From NCBI GenBank assembly GCA_900549555.1, contig UROO01000039.1, positions 1 to 15,698 on the forward strand: 15,698 nucleotides of DNA. The letters are read 5' to 3'. The stretch comes from an uncultured Collinsella sp. (lineage in GTDB: Bacteria; Actinomycetota; Coriobacteriia; Coriobacteriales; Coriobacteriaceae). Below, piece after piece: positions 6,040-12,816 of this stretch (positions are counted from its first letter, which is position 1; every line of letters begins with the position of its first letter). The notes beneath the pieces are model-generated. The model searched no databases. It saw only the letters and a program-made list of their open reading frames with translations, and was not told where the DNA came from. A program made the position numbers and the translations under genes.

Positions 6040-7284
6040 CCATGACGAAAGGTCTGCACGTGCCTTCCGAGATCGGCAAGCTCAGGAAGGTCTGCCTGCA
6101 CCGTCCCGGCGACGAGCTCCTCAACCTGCCGCCCGACGAGCTCGAGCGACTCCTGTTCGACGACGTCCCGTTCCTGGAGGTCGCGCAGCAGGAGCACGAC
6201 ACCTTCGCCCAGATCCTGAGGGACCAGGGCGTCGAGGTGCTCTACCTCGAGAACCTCGTCGCCGAGGTGTTCGACCAGGTCCCCGGCGCCCGCGCCGAGT
6301 TCACCGACCAGTACATCGCCGAGGCCGGCATCCGCGGCCAGCGCATGCCGCAGATCGTCCGCGAGAAGCTGGACTCCATCGAGGACAACCTCGAGTTCGT
6401 CAAGAAGACCATGGCCGGCATGACCAAGGCCGAGATCGACATGCCCCTCACGGCGTCCACGACCCTCGACTCCCTGGTCAACTCCGAGTCCGAGTCCGAC
6501 CTGATCATCGACCCGATGCCCAACCTCTACTTCACCCGCGACCCGTTCGCGGTCGTCGGCGAGGGCGTCAACCTCAACCGCATGTACTCGGTCACCCGCA
6601 ACCGCGAGACCCTGTACGGCAAGTACATCTTCAAGTACCACCCCGACTACAAGGACGTCTCCCTGTACTTCCGCCGCGACTGCCAGTTCCACACCGAGGG
6701 CGGCGACGTGCTGAACATCAACGAGAAGACCCTCGCCGTCGGCATCTCCCAGCGCACCCAGGCCGCCGCTATCGACATCATGGCCCAGAACATCTTCTGG
6801 AACTCCGACTCCAAGGTCGAGCGCATCCTTGCCTTCGACATCCCGGTCTCGCGCGCCTTCATGCACCTCGACACGGTCTTCACCCAGATCGACGTCGATA
6901 AGTTCACGATCCACCCCGCCATCATGGGCACCCTGCGCGTCTACGAGCTGACCGCCGGCAAGAACCCGGGCGACGTGAACATCCGCCTGATCGAGGACAC
7001 CCTCGAGCACGTCCTGGAGGACGCCACCGGCGTCGACCAGGTCAAGCTGATCCCCTGCGGCGGCGGCGACCCGATCGCGGCCTCCCGCGAGCAGTGGAAC
7101 GACGGCTCCAACACCCTGTGCGTCGAGCCCGGCAAGATCTGCGTCTACGCCCGCAACACCGTCACCAACGACGTGCTGTACAAGGAGGGCCTGGACCTTC
7201 TCGTCGTGCCCTCCGCCGAGCTCTCCCGCGGCCGCGGCGGCCCGCGCTGCATGAGCATGCCCTTCTGGCGCGAGGACCTCTAAG
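6018..7284 (+). repeat. Exact direct repeat, copy 2 (arcA unit)
   Basis: This is the partner of 2813-4079. Even rare codon choices are the same in both, for example GCT before ATC, CTT in the ILAFD segment and GAT in DVDKF. Such agreement at silent positions implies recent duplication, gene conversion, or merging by an assembler. Confidence 0.9.
6042..7283 (+). CDS. arcA: Arginine deiminase, copy 2
   Basis: This encodes the same 413-residue protein as copy 1, with the same catalytic residues (D167, E219, H275, D277, C403), so it should deiminate arginine to citrulline in the same way. It differs in context: arcB follows 106 bp downstream on the same strand and no strong terminator separates them, so this copy probably forms an arcA-arcB transcription unit. 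Its promoter carries the same tandem CCGTTC elements as copy 1. The ribosome-binding site is AGGAGG 2 nt from the ATG. Having one copy linked to arcB and one standing alone would let the cell make excess ArcA relative to ArcB. That is an inference. Confidence 0.98.
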   Translation: MTKGLHVPSEIGKLRKVCLHRPGDELLNLPPDELERLLFDDVPFLEVAQQEHDTFAQILRDQGVEVLYLENLVAEVFDQVPGARAEFTDQYIAEAGIRGQRMPQIVREKLDSIEDNLEFVKKTMAGMTKAEIDMPLTASTTLDSLVNSESESDLIIDPMPNLYFTRDPFAVVGEGVNLNRMYSVTRNRETLYGKYIFKYHPDYKDVSLYFRRDCQFHTEGGDVLNINEKTLAVGISQRTQAAAIDIMAQNIFWNSDSKVERILAFDIPVSRAFMHLDTVFTQIDVDKFTIHPAIMGTLRVYELTAGKNPGDVNIRLIEDTLEHVLEDATGVDQVKLIPCGGGDPIAASREQWNDGSNTLCVEPGKICVYARNTVTNDVLYKEGLDLLVVPSAELSRGRGGPRCMSMPFWREDL

Positions 7285-7295
7285 TCTTTCCGTTT

Positions 7296-7343
7296 CCGGT
7301 GCGGTCCCCCTACACCCGCACCGGTTTCGCCCGTCAAACGGGC
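7296..7343 (+). other. Intergenic hairpins between arcA copy 2 and arcB
   Basis: A 9-bp perfect stem, CCGGTGCGG (7296-7304) with CCGCACCGG (7316-7324), is followed by a second small stem, GCCCG/CGGGC (7329-7343). Neither is followed by a convincing T-run. They may act as a partial terminator or stabilise the upstream mRNA, tuning arcA over arcB. A full terminator is less likely because no promoter is obvious in the remaining 46 bp before arcB. Confidence 0.45.
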
Positions 7344-7389
7344 AACACTAATTATTTACGTAATTCATTTCTTCGAAAGGAAACGAACC

Positions 7390-8385
7390 ATGGGTGTTAA
7401 CCTCTCCGGCCGTAGCTTCCTCAAGCTCCTCGACCTCACCACCGAGGAGATCGAGTACCTGCTCAAGCTCTCCAAGAACTTCAAGGACATGAAGCGCGCT
7501 GGCGTTCCGCACCGCTATCTCGAGGGCAAGAACATCGTTCTGCTCTTCCAGAAGACCTCCACTCGTACCCGCTGCGCCTTCGAGGTCGGCGGCATGGATC
7601 TGGGCATGGGTGTCACCTACCTCGATCCGGGTTCGTCGCAGATGGGCAAGAAGGAGTCCATCGAGGACACCGCCCGCGTTCTCGGCCGCATGTATGACGG
7701 CATCGAGTTCCGTGGCTTTGCCCAGGACGATGTCGAGGAGCTCGCTGCTAAGTCCGGCGTGCCCGTGTGGAACGGCCTGACCACTGAGTGGCATCCCACC
7801 CAGATGCTCGCCGACATCCTGACCGTCCAGGAGAACTTCAACTACGACATCAAGGGCAAGACCCTCGTCTTCATGGGCGACTGCAAGAACAACGTTGCTC
7901 GCTCCCTCATGGTTGTCTGCTCCAAGCTTGGCATGAACTTCGTGGCCTGCGGCCCCGAGGAGTGCATGCCCGCTGACGACGTCATCGAGGCCTGCAAGCC
8001 CATCGCCGAGGCCAACGGCTGCACCATCAAGCTGACCACCGACGTCAAGGACGGCGTCACCGGTGCCGACGTTATCTACACCGACGTGTGGGTCTCCATG
8101 GGCGAGCCTGACGAGGTCTGGGCCGAGCGCATCGCTCAGCTCACCCCGTATCGTGTCACCTCCGAGGTCATGGCTATGGCCAACCCGGGCGCCATCTTCC
8201 TGCACTGCCTGCCCAGCTTCCACGATACCAACACCACGATTGGCGCCGAGAAGTGCGAGCAGTTCGGCATCACCGAGCAGGAGGTCACCGACGAGGTCTT
8301 CGAGAGCCCCGCTTCCAAGGTCTTCGATGAGGCCGAGAACCGCATGCACACCATTAAGGCTGTCATGTACGCCACGCTCAAGTAA
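7390..8385 (+). CDS. arcB: Ornithine carbamoyltransferase, catabolic
   Basis: In the ADI pathway this enzyme phosphorolyses citrulline to ornithine and carbamoyl phosphate; the reverse reaction serves arginine synthesis. At 331 residues the length is usual. Visible motifs are STRTR at 57-61 (carbamoyl-phosphate binding), HPTQ at 135-138, FMGDCKNNVARS, the DVWVSMGE loop, and HCLP at 272-275 (ornithine side). The residue after HCLP is serine (S276) where most family members I know have alanine. The ATG is preceded by GAAAGG with a 9-nt spacer. It lies directly downstream of arcA copy 2, and a strong terminator follows, ending the unit before arcD. The catabolic assignment comes from context; sequence alone does not separate it cleanly from anabolic ArgF. 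The carbamate kinase gene (arcC) that usually accompanies it is absent here. Confidence 0.95.
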   Translation: MGVNLSGRSFLKLLDLTTEEIEYLLKLSKNFKDMKRAGVPHRYLEGKNIVLLFQKTSTRTRCAFEVGGMDLGMGVTYLDPGSSQMGKKESIEDTARVLGRMYDGIEFRGFAQDDVEELAAKSGVPVWNGLTTEWHPTQMLADILTVQENFNYDIKGKTLVFMGDCKNNVARSLMVVCSKLGMNFVACGPEECMPADDVIEACKPIAEANGCTIKLTTDVKDGVTGADVIYTDVWVSMGEPDEVWAERIAQLTPYRVTSEVMAMANPGAIFLHCLPSFHDTNTTIGAEKCEQFGITEQEVTDEVFESPASKVFDEAENRMHTIKAVMYATLK

Positions 8386-8401
8386 GAGCATCTAGCATCC
8401 T

Positions 8402-8437
8402 GCTCGGGGTGTATTACAGCACACCCCGAGCGGTTTT
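8402..8437 (+). terminator. Terminator after arcB
   Basis: A perfect 11-bp stem, GCTCGGGGTGT (8402-8412) with ACACCCCGAGC (8421-8431), encloses an 8-nt loop and is followed by GGTTTT. It separates arcB from arcD. Confidence 0.85.
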
Positions 8438-8448
8438 ATCTGGTAAAA

Positions 8449-8499
8449 ATCTCGCATCAAGCGGCAGGCACGGCACGGAAGAGCCGCTTCGGGCGAGAT
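8449..8499 (+). promoter_or_regulatory. Structured leader of arcD
   Basis: Two nested inverted repeats form one long arm: ATCTCGC (8449-8455) with GCGAGAT (8493-8499) outside, and AAGCGGC (8459-8465) with GCCGCTT (8483-8489) inside. They are separated by a symmetric 3x3 internal loop, with a 17-nt apical loop containing GGCACGGCACGG. It ends 15 nt before the arcD Shine-Dalgarno. It may be a cis-regulatory RNA or a protein-binding site. It matches no riboswitch class I recognise. Confidence 0.45.
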
Positions 8500-8532
8500 C
8501 AGTAAATGATTTATGAAGGGGGGATGAGAACT

Positions 8533-10011
8533 ATGACTGAGACCGCTAAGAAAAAGCGCGGTATGCCTTCATCGTTCACCATTCTTCTTGCTCTGCTGGC
8601 AATTGTTGCAGTAATTACCGTTATCGTCTCCGGCACGTCCGGCGGCGCGGTTACTGCCGCCCGTCTGAGCGATTTCTGCACCGCCCCGATTAAGGGCTTC
8701 GCTGACGCTCTGCCCGTCTGCCTCTTCGTTATGATCCTGGGCGGCTTCCTTGGTATGATGACCGAGACCGGCGCTCTGGACAACGGCATCGCCGTCCTGG
8801 TGCAGAAGCTTAAGGGCAACGAGATCATGCTCATTCCCGTGCTGATGCTCATCTTCTCCCTCGGTGGTACCACCTATGGTATGTGCGAGGAGACCGTTCC
8901 CTTCTACGCCCTGCTTGCCGCTACCATGATGGCCGCTGGCTTCGACCCGATGGTCGGTGCCGCCACCGTCCTGCTCGGCGCTGGCTGCGGCTGCCTGGGC
9001 TCCACGGTTAACCCGTTCGCCGTCGGCGCTGCCGTCGACGCTCTGACCGGCGTTGGCATTGAGGTCAACCAGTCCATCATCATCGGCCTCGGTGCCGTCC
9101 TGTGGATTGTTACCACTGCCATGTCCATCTTCTTCGTCATGAGCTATGCCAAGAAGGTCAAGGCTGACAAGGGTTCCACCATCCTGTCGATGCAGGAGCT
9201 CAAGGACGCTGAAGAGGCTCACGGCAAGGCTGCTTCCGAGGTTCACAATGAGGTCAAGCTCACCGGTCGTCAGAAGGGTGTTCTGATCGCCTTTGCCTTC
9301 ACCTTCGTCGTCATGATCGTCGGCTTCATTCCGCTGGCCGACCTCAACGAGGGCGTCGCCAACTTCTTCGACGCTGGCGCTGTCTACGACGCCGACGGTA
9401 ACGCCGTCGTCCAGGGCTGGTCTGCCCTGATCACCGGCCTGCCCATTGGTCAGTGGTACTTCGACGAGGCTTCCACCTGGTTCTTCCTCATGGCCGTCCT
9501 GATCGGTATCATCGGTGGCCTGTCCGAGAAGCAGATCGTTAACACCTTCATCACCGGCGCTGCCGACATGATGTCCGTTGTTCTCGTCATCGCCCTCGCC
9601 CGTGGTATCTCCGTCCTCATGGCTAACACCGGCCTCGACGTCTACGTCCTCGACGCTGCCGCCAATGCCCTGGCTGGCCTGTCCGGCGTGATCTTCGCTC
9701 CCATGAGCTTCCTGGTCTACTTCGGCCTGTCCTTCCTGATCCCCTCGACCTCTGGTATGGCTACCGTCTCCATGCCTATCATGGGGCCGCTGGCTGTTAA
9801 GCTCGGCTTCTCGCCCGAGGTCATGGTCATGATCTTCTCCTCTGCCATCGGCGTTGTGAACCTGTTCACCCCGACCTCCGGCGCCATCATGGGCGGTCTC
9901 GCCCTGGCCAAGATCGAGTGGACGACCTGGCTCAAGTTTGCCCTTAAGCTCATCGTCGCTCTCTCCGTCGTCTGCGCCATCATCCTGACCGTCGCTTGCG
10001 TGATGCTCTAA
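8533..10011 (+). CDS. arcD: YfcC-family (DcuC superfamily) membrane transporter, probable arginine/ornithine antiporter
   Basis: A 492-residue integral membrane protein. Hydrophobic segments include residues about 14-33, 60-76, 97-116, 122-136, 140-170 and 180-203, then a hydrophilic loop (about 205-250), then a second set ending with a C-terminal span. Conserved family features are GGTTYGMCEET (111-121), IPSTSG (403-408) and TPTSG (446-450), the latter two resembling re-entrant loops of ion-transporter superfamily carriers. Streptococcal ArcD proteins of this family exchange arginine for ornithine (family knowledge), and the position after arcA-arcB supports that role; substrate is otherwise unproven. 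I chose ATG 8533 because GAAGGGGGG (8515-8523) lies 9 nt upstream; ATGs at 8506 and 8524 are in frame but badly placed. A terminator and a structured leader separate it from arcB, so it may have independent control. Confidence 0.88.
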   Translation: MTETAKKKRGMPSSFTILLALLAIVAVITVIVSGTSGGAVTAARLSDFCTAPIKGFADALPVCLFVMILGGFLGMMTETGALDNGIAVLVQKLKGNEIMLIPVLMLIFSLGGTTYGMCEETVPFYALLAATMMAAGFDPMVGAATVLLGAGCGCLGSTVNPFAVGAAVDALTGVGIEVNQSIIIGLGAVLWIVTTAMSIFFVMSYAKKVKADKGSTILSMQELKDAEEAHGKAASEVHNEVKLTGRQKGVLIAFAFTFVVMIVGFIPLADLNEGVANFFDAGAVYDADGNAVVQGWSALITGLPIGQWYFDEASTWFFLMAVLIGIIGGLSEKQIVNTFITGAADMMSVVLVIALARGISVLMANTGLDVYVLDAAANALAGLSGVIFAPMSFLVYFGLSFLIPSTSGMATVSMPIMGPLAVKLGFSPEVMVMIFSSAIGVVNLFTPTSGAIMGGLALAKIEWTTWLKFALKLIVALSVVCAIILTVACVML

Positions 10012-10076
10012 GTACCCAACGGGTACCCCACGGAAACCTTGACGATCCTGTAAAGGATCACCTGGTCATCGTCTGT

Positions 10077-10097
10077 CCGGTGGGGTCAACCCACCGG
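10077..10097 (+). terminator. Hairpin after arcD, possible first terminator
   Basis: A perfect 8-bp stem, CCGGTGGG/CCCACCGG, encloses a GTCAA loop. No T-run follows, so it may be an mRNA 3' structure rather than a terminator. Confidence 0.4.
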
Positions 10098-10113
10098 TAG
10101 ACTCCTACCTTTA

Positions 10114-10152
10114 GCCCCCTCCCGTTCCGTGCGCGGGAGGGGGCGCTCTTGT
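10114..10152 (+). terminator. Terminator after arcD
   Basis: An 11-bp stem, GCCCCCTCCCG (10114-10124) with CGGGAGGGGGC (10134-10144), is followed by GCTCTTGTGT. It is very GC-rich with a modest T-run, and is the likeliest end of the arcD transcript. Confidence 0.7.
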
Positions 10153-10179
10153 GTTGCGCGGTTCTACGAACCGCGCAAC
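10153..10179. repeat. Perfect 12-bp palindrome with 3-nt loop
   Basis: GTTGCGCGGTTC (10153-10164) and its exact complement (10168-10179) are separated by TAC. It directly follows the arcD terminator and precedes a much longer imperfect palindrome. With no T-run, it is more like a repeat element than a terminator. Confidence 0.7.
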
Positions 10180-10192
10180 CAGTTGACGCTGC

Positions 10193-10292
10193 GCGCCGCC
10201 CAGAACGACAATTTGTCATTCAAAAGGCAAGGCATGACCAAAAGGTCTATGCCTTGCCTTTTTCATGCCAACTTGTACGTTCTGGGCGGCGC
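10193..10292. repeat. Long imperfect palindrome (about 100 bp)
   Basis: The two arms, 10193-10239 and 10244-10292, can pair over nearly their whole length around an AAAA loop. The outer 15 bp (10193-10207 with 10278-10292) and an inner run of 14 bp (10222-10235 with 10249-10262) are perfect. I count about four mismatches and two single-base bulges in all. The inner hairpin ends in TTTTT on the plus strand and has AAAA on its left, so it can also act as a bidirectional terminator. The size and perfection of the outer arms exceed a normal terminator, suggesting a REP/MITE-like element or a structured RNA. Confidence 0.7.
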
Positions 10293-10307
10293 TCGCTGTC
10301 CGTCCTC

Positions 10308-10407
10308 TGCCTGCGGCGCTTTCCATTGTTGGTGCAGGGGAAGCTTGCTCGCTCTGGTGCCCGTTCGCTGGCTTCAGCTTTGCCTGCGACGTTTTCATTG
10401 TTGGTGC
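10308..10407. repeat. Imperfect direct repeat beside the long palindrome
   Basis: A 28-bp unit at 10308-10335 recurs as a 27-bp unit at 10381-10407. Both begin TGCCTGCG and end CATTGTTGGTGC, with a few differences between. GCTCGCT precedes each unit (10291 and 10347). The whole stretch 10293-10510 holds no recognisable gene; open frames through it on both strands have no family features. Confidence 0.6.
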
Positions 10408-10520
10408 TGAGTGACTTGTTCCCCGTTCCAAACGAGCTGCCCCGGATCCCCAGTGGTTGTGGTGAGCGTGTTTGGTTGGTGCCTGTTGATGGTCTGGGTA
10501 TCGGGGAGGGCGGGCTCCGT

Positions 10521-10526
10521 TATAAT
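10521..10526 (+). promoter_or_regulatory. -10 box for the DUF1846 gene
   Basis: A perfect TATAAT lies 39 bp before the proposed start codon. No clear -35 hexamer is found 16-18 bp upstream. Transcription from about 10533 would leave a short leader with the Shine-Dalgarno GGGAG (10555-10559) and would favour the ATG at 10566 over that at 10542. Confidence 0.5.
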
Positions 10527-10565
10527 CGCCTAGGACATTAAATGGAAACGGGACGGGAGCCACAC

Positions 10566-12047
10566 ATGCGCCAGGGTTTCGACAACGCGAAGTACATCGA
10601 GCTGCAGGCTGCTCACATTAAGGAGCGCATCTCGCAGTTTGGTGGCAAGCTCTATTTGGAGTTTGGCGGCAAGCTGTTTGACGACTATCATGCGAGTCGC
10701 GTGCTGCCGGGTTTTGAGCCGGACAGCAAGTTCCGCATGCTCAAGAGCATTGCCGACGACGTCGAGGTCATCATCGCAATCAATGCAAACCATATCGAGA
10801 AGAACAAGGCTCGTGGCGACCTGGGCATTACCTATGACGAGGACGTCTTGCGCCTGGTCGACCTGTTCCGCGGCAACGGTTTTGCTGTCGCGGCCGTGGT
10901 TATCACGCAGTATGCCGGTCAGCCCGCTGCCGACGTCTTCCGCAATCGTCTGAATGCACTCGGCATTCCCGCCAAGCTGCACTATCCCATTGAGGGCTAT
11001 CCGCACGACGTCGATCTGATCGTTTCTGACGAAGGCTACGGCAAGAACGAGTTCGTCGAGACCACGCGTCCGCTCGTTGTCGTGACGGCGCCCGGCCCTG
11101 GCTCGGGCAAGCTCGCCACCTGCCTCTCACAGCTGTATCACGAGCATAAGCACGGCACCGCCGCCGGTTATGCCAAGTTTGAGACCTTCCCGGTCTGGAA
11201 TCTTCCCCTGACGCATCCGGTCAATATTGCCTACGAGGCCGCCACGGCGGACCTCGACGATGCCAACATCATCGATTCCTTTCACCTTGAGGCCTACAAC
11301 AAGACCACGGTCAACTACAACCGCGACGTCGAGGCCTTCCCGGTGGTCCGTGCCCTGATGGAAAAGATCCTAGGCAAGAGCCCCTACCAGAGTCCCACGG
11401 ACATGGGCGTCAATATGGTCGGCTTTGCCATCACCGATGACGATGCCTGCCGCGACGCTTCCAAGATGGAGATCGTCCGCCGCTACTTTACCGCGGTCGA
11501 AAATGTGCGCCGTACCGGCGTGGGCGATGAGCAAGTCGACCGTCTCAAGATTATTATGAAGAAGGCCGGCATCGATAAGAACTACTCACCGGCGCGCTCG
11601 GCGGCCTTAACCAGGGAGCAACTGACGGGTGGTCCCGTGGGCGCCATGGTCATGCCGGACGGTTCCGTGGTGACCGGTAAGACCTCCACGCGCCTGGGCG
11701 CCGCAAGTTCGCTCATTATGAACGCTCTCAAGCATGTTTCGGGCGTCGACCTTGAGCTTGAAGTCATCAGCGACGAGGCGATCGAGCCCATCAGCAAGCT
11801 CAAGACGCATTTCCTGGGCAGCAAAAACCCGCGCCTTCACACCGACGAGACGCTTATGGCGCTGTCGATCACCTCGGCTACGAGCGAGACGGCCGCTCTT
11901 GTCCTTTCGGGCCTGGAGCAGCTGCGCGGTTGCGATGCCTTCTTTAGCGTGATTATCTCGCCGACGGACGAGACGGTGTTGCGTAAACTGGGCATCAACG
12001 TGTGCTGCGAGCCCAAGTTTGAGCGTCGTGGTTTCTTCCATCGCTAA
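10566..12047 (+). CDS. DUF1846 (UPF0371) family protein
   Basis: A 493-residue protein that matches the DUF1846 family in length and in conserved segments: GFDNAKYIELQAAHIKERI near the start, FGGKLFDDYHASRVLPGF, the glycine-rich TAPGPGSGK (K182) followed by LATCLSQLYHE, and NYNRDVEAFPV. The glycine-rich loop resembles a nucleotide-binding P-loop, but biochemical function in the family is not established as far as I know. No signal peptide or membrane span is evident, so it is probably cytoplasmic. ATG 10566 is chosen because GGGAG lies 6 nt upstream; ATG 10542 in the same frame has no such site and would sit within 10 bp of the predicted transcript start. It is probably a single-gene unit: the -10 box is upstream and a terminator directly downstream. 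Confidence 0.92.
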   Translation: MRQGFDNAKYIELQAAHIKERISQFGGKLYLEFGGKLFDDYHASRVLPGFEPDSKFRMLKSIADDVEVIIAINANHIEKNKARGDLGITYDEDVLRLVDLFRGNGFAVAAVVITQYAGQPAADVFRNRLNALGIPAKLHYPIEGYPHDVDLIVSDEGYGKNEFVETTRPLVVVTAPGPGSGKLATCLSQLYHEHKHGTAAGYAKFETFPVWNLPLTHPVNIAYEAATADLDDANIIDSFHLEAYNKTTVNYNRDVEAFPVVRALMEKILGKSPYQSPTDMGVNMVGFAITDDDACRDASKMEIVRRYFTAVENVRRTGVGDEQVDRLKIIMKKAGIDKNYSPARSAALTREQLTGGPVGAMVMPDGSVVTGKTSTRLGAASSLIMNALKHVSGVDLELEVISDEAIEPISKLKTHFLGSKNPRLHTDETLMALSITSATSETAALVLSGLEQLRGCDAFFSVIISPTDETVLRKLGINVCCEPKFERRGFFHR

Positions 12048-12081
12048 GTTTGAAGTACCGCGGTAATTGCATCGCATTTTG

Positions 12082-12114
12082 GCCGTATCGGGTTAGCGCC
12101 CGGTACGGCTTTTT
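12082..12114 (+). terminator. Terminator after the DUF1846 gene
   Basis: GCCGTATCGGG (12082-12092) pairs with CCCGGTACGGC (12099-12109), with one T-G wobble and a 6-nt loop. TTTTT follows directly. Confidence 0.9.
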
Positions 12115-12303
12115 GATCAATAAAGCGTCTATTTCGGCGAAAAATAGCCGTTTACCTGCCTAAAAACAATTTGGACGGTATACAATAATCGTAACTGTTT
12201 CATCCTTAGCGGGATGCCGCATGATGGATATTACCTGCCATCGTGAGGTGTGTCGGTCGTGCACGGCGCACTGGATGCTCGTGCTCGGTTAGAGGAGGCT
12301 GCC

Positions 12304-12639
12304 ATGGCGGGCAAGGGTCGTGCGAGTGTCAACGATATGAAGCGTGTCGAAGTGCTGGTGTTGATGGAGATTGCCCAGCAATCCGAAAGTGGCGGGACAT
12401 ATGGCTTCTCGCGCAAAACGCTTGCGGAGCACGTTGGAGTGTCTCCGTATCGAGCCCGCGCCGCAATTGAGCGCTTGGATTCTGACGGTTTGATCGAGGT
12501 CGTTTCGCGTTATAGCGAGGATGGCGGCCAGCTTGCAAATGGTATTTGCCTTACCGAGCGTGGCGGGTGGTATCTGAAAGGCATCCGCGCGGGTATGCTC
12601 GTTCGGGATATGCTCAGGGACGAGCTTGCCGATCGGTAA
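12304..12639 (+). CDS. Small winged-helix DNA-binding protein, target unknown
   Basis: A 111-residue protein. The middle reads as a helix-turn-helix with wing: helices around residues 13-25 (VEVLVLMEIAQQ) and 36-59 (SRKTLAEHVGVSPYRARAAIERL), with the recognition helix near 47-59, then a DGLIEVVSRYSEDGGQ turn-and-wing and LTERGGWYL, the usual end of such domains. It has no ligand-binding or membrane part, so it resembles small MarR/PadR-like or GntR N-terminal-type regulators without clear membership. The start is set by AGAGGAGG (12291-12298), 5 nt from ATG 12304; an in-frame ATG at 12250 lacks such a site. It stands alone between two terminators, upstream of pyrG on the same strand. Whether it controls pyrG, itself or distant genes cannot be told from this sequence. 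Confidence 0.8.
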   Translation: MAGKGRASVNDMKRVEVLVLMEIAQQSESGGTYGFSRKTLAEHVGVSPYRARAAIERLDSDGLIEVVSRYSEDGGQLANGICLTERGGWYLKGIRAGMLVRDMLRDELADR

Positions 12640-12663
12640 CGTTCTGCCGCCTAAGATGTTGTT

Positions 12664-12695
12664 ACGCCGCTCGGGTCCCGGGCGGCGTTTTGTTT
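12664..12695 (+). terminator. Terminator between the winged-helix gene and pyrG
   Basis: ACGCCGC (12664-12670) pairs with GCGGCGT (12682-12688), extended inside by about four pairs around a tight loop. TTTTGTTT completes it. pyrG must therefore have its own promoter in 12696-12816. Confidence 0.85.
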
Positions 12696-12755
12696 CGAGA
12701 TGGAGAAATGCAAGCACTTTGGTGAAAAATGGCGAACTGCTTCTTTCTCGAGTAT

Positions 12756-12798
12756 TACAATGAAGACCCGTAAGATGTGTATGGACAACTTCTACGGG
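12756..12798 (+). promoter_or_regulatory. Possible pyrG promoter and leader hairpin
   Basis: A -10-like TACAAT (12756-12761) lies 55 bp before pyrG, without a clear -35. Just downstream, CCCGTA (12767-12772) can pair with TACGGG (12793-12798). The initial transcript does not start with a run of G that I can identify, so the G-addition attenuation known for pyrG in several Gram-positive bacteria is not evident here. Confidence 0.3.
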
Positions 12799-12816
12799 AA
12801 GCGCAGGTAATTCAAT

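Noticed and set aside
10129..10563. Overlapping open frames on both strands in the arcD to DUF1846 interval
   Set aside because: They run through strong hairpins and direct repeats, lack ribosome-binding sites, and show no family resemblance.
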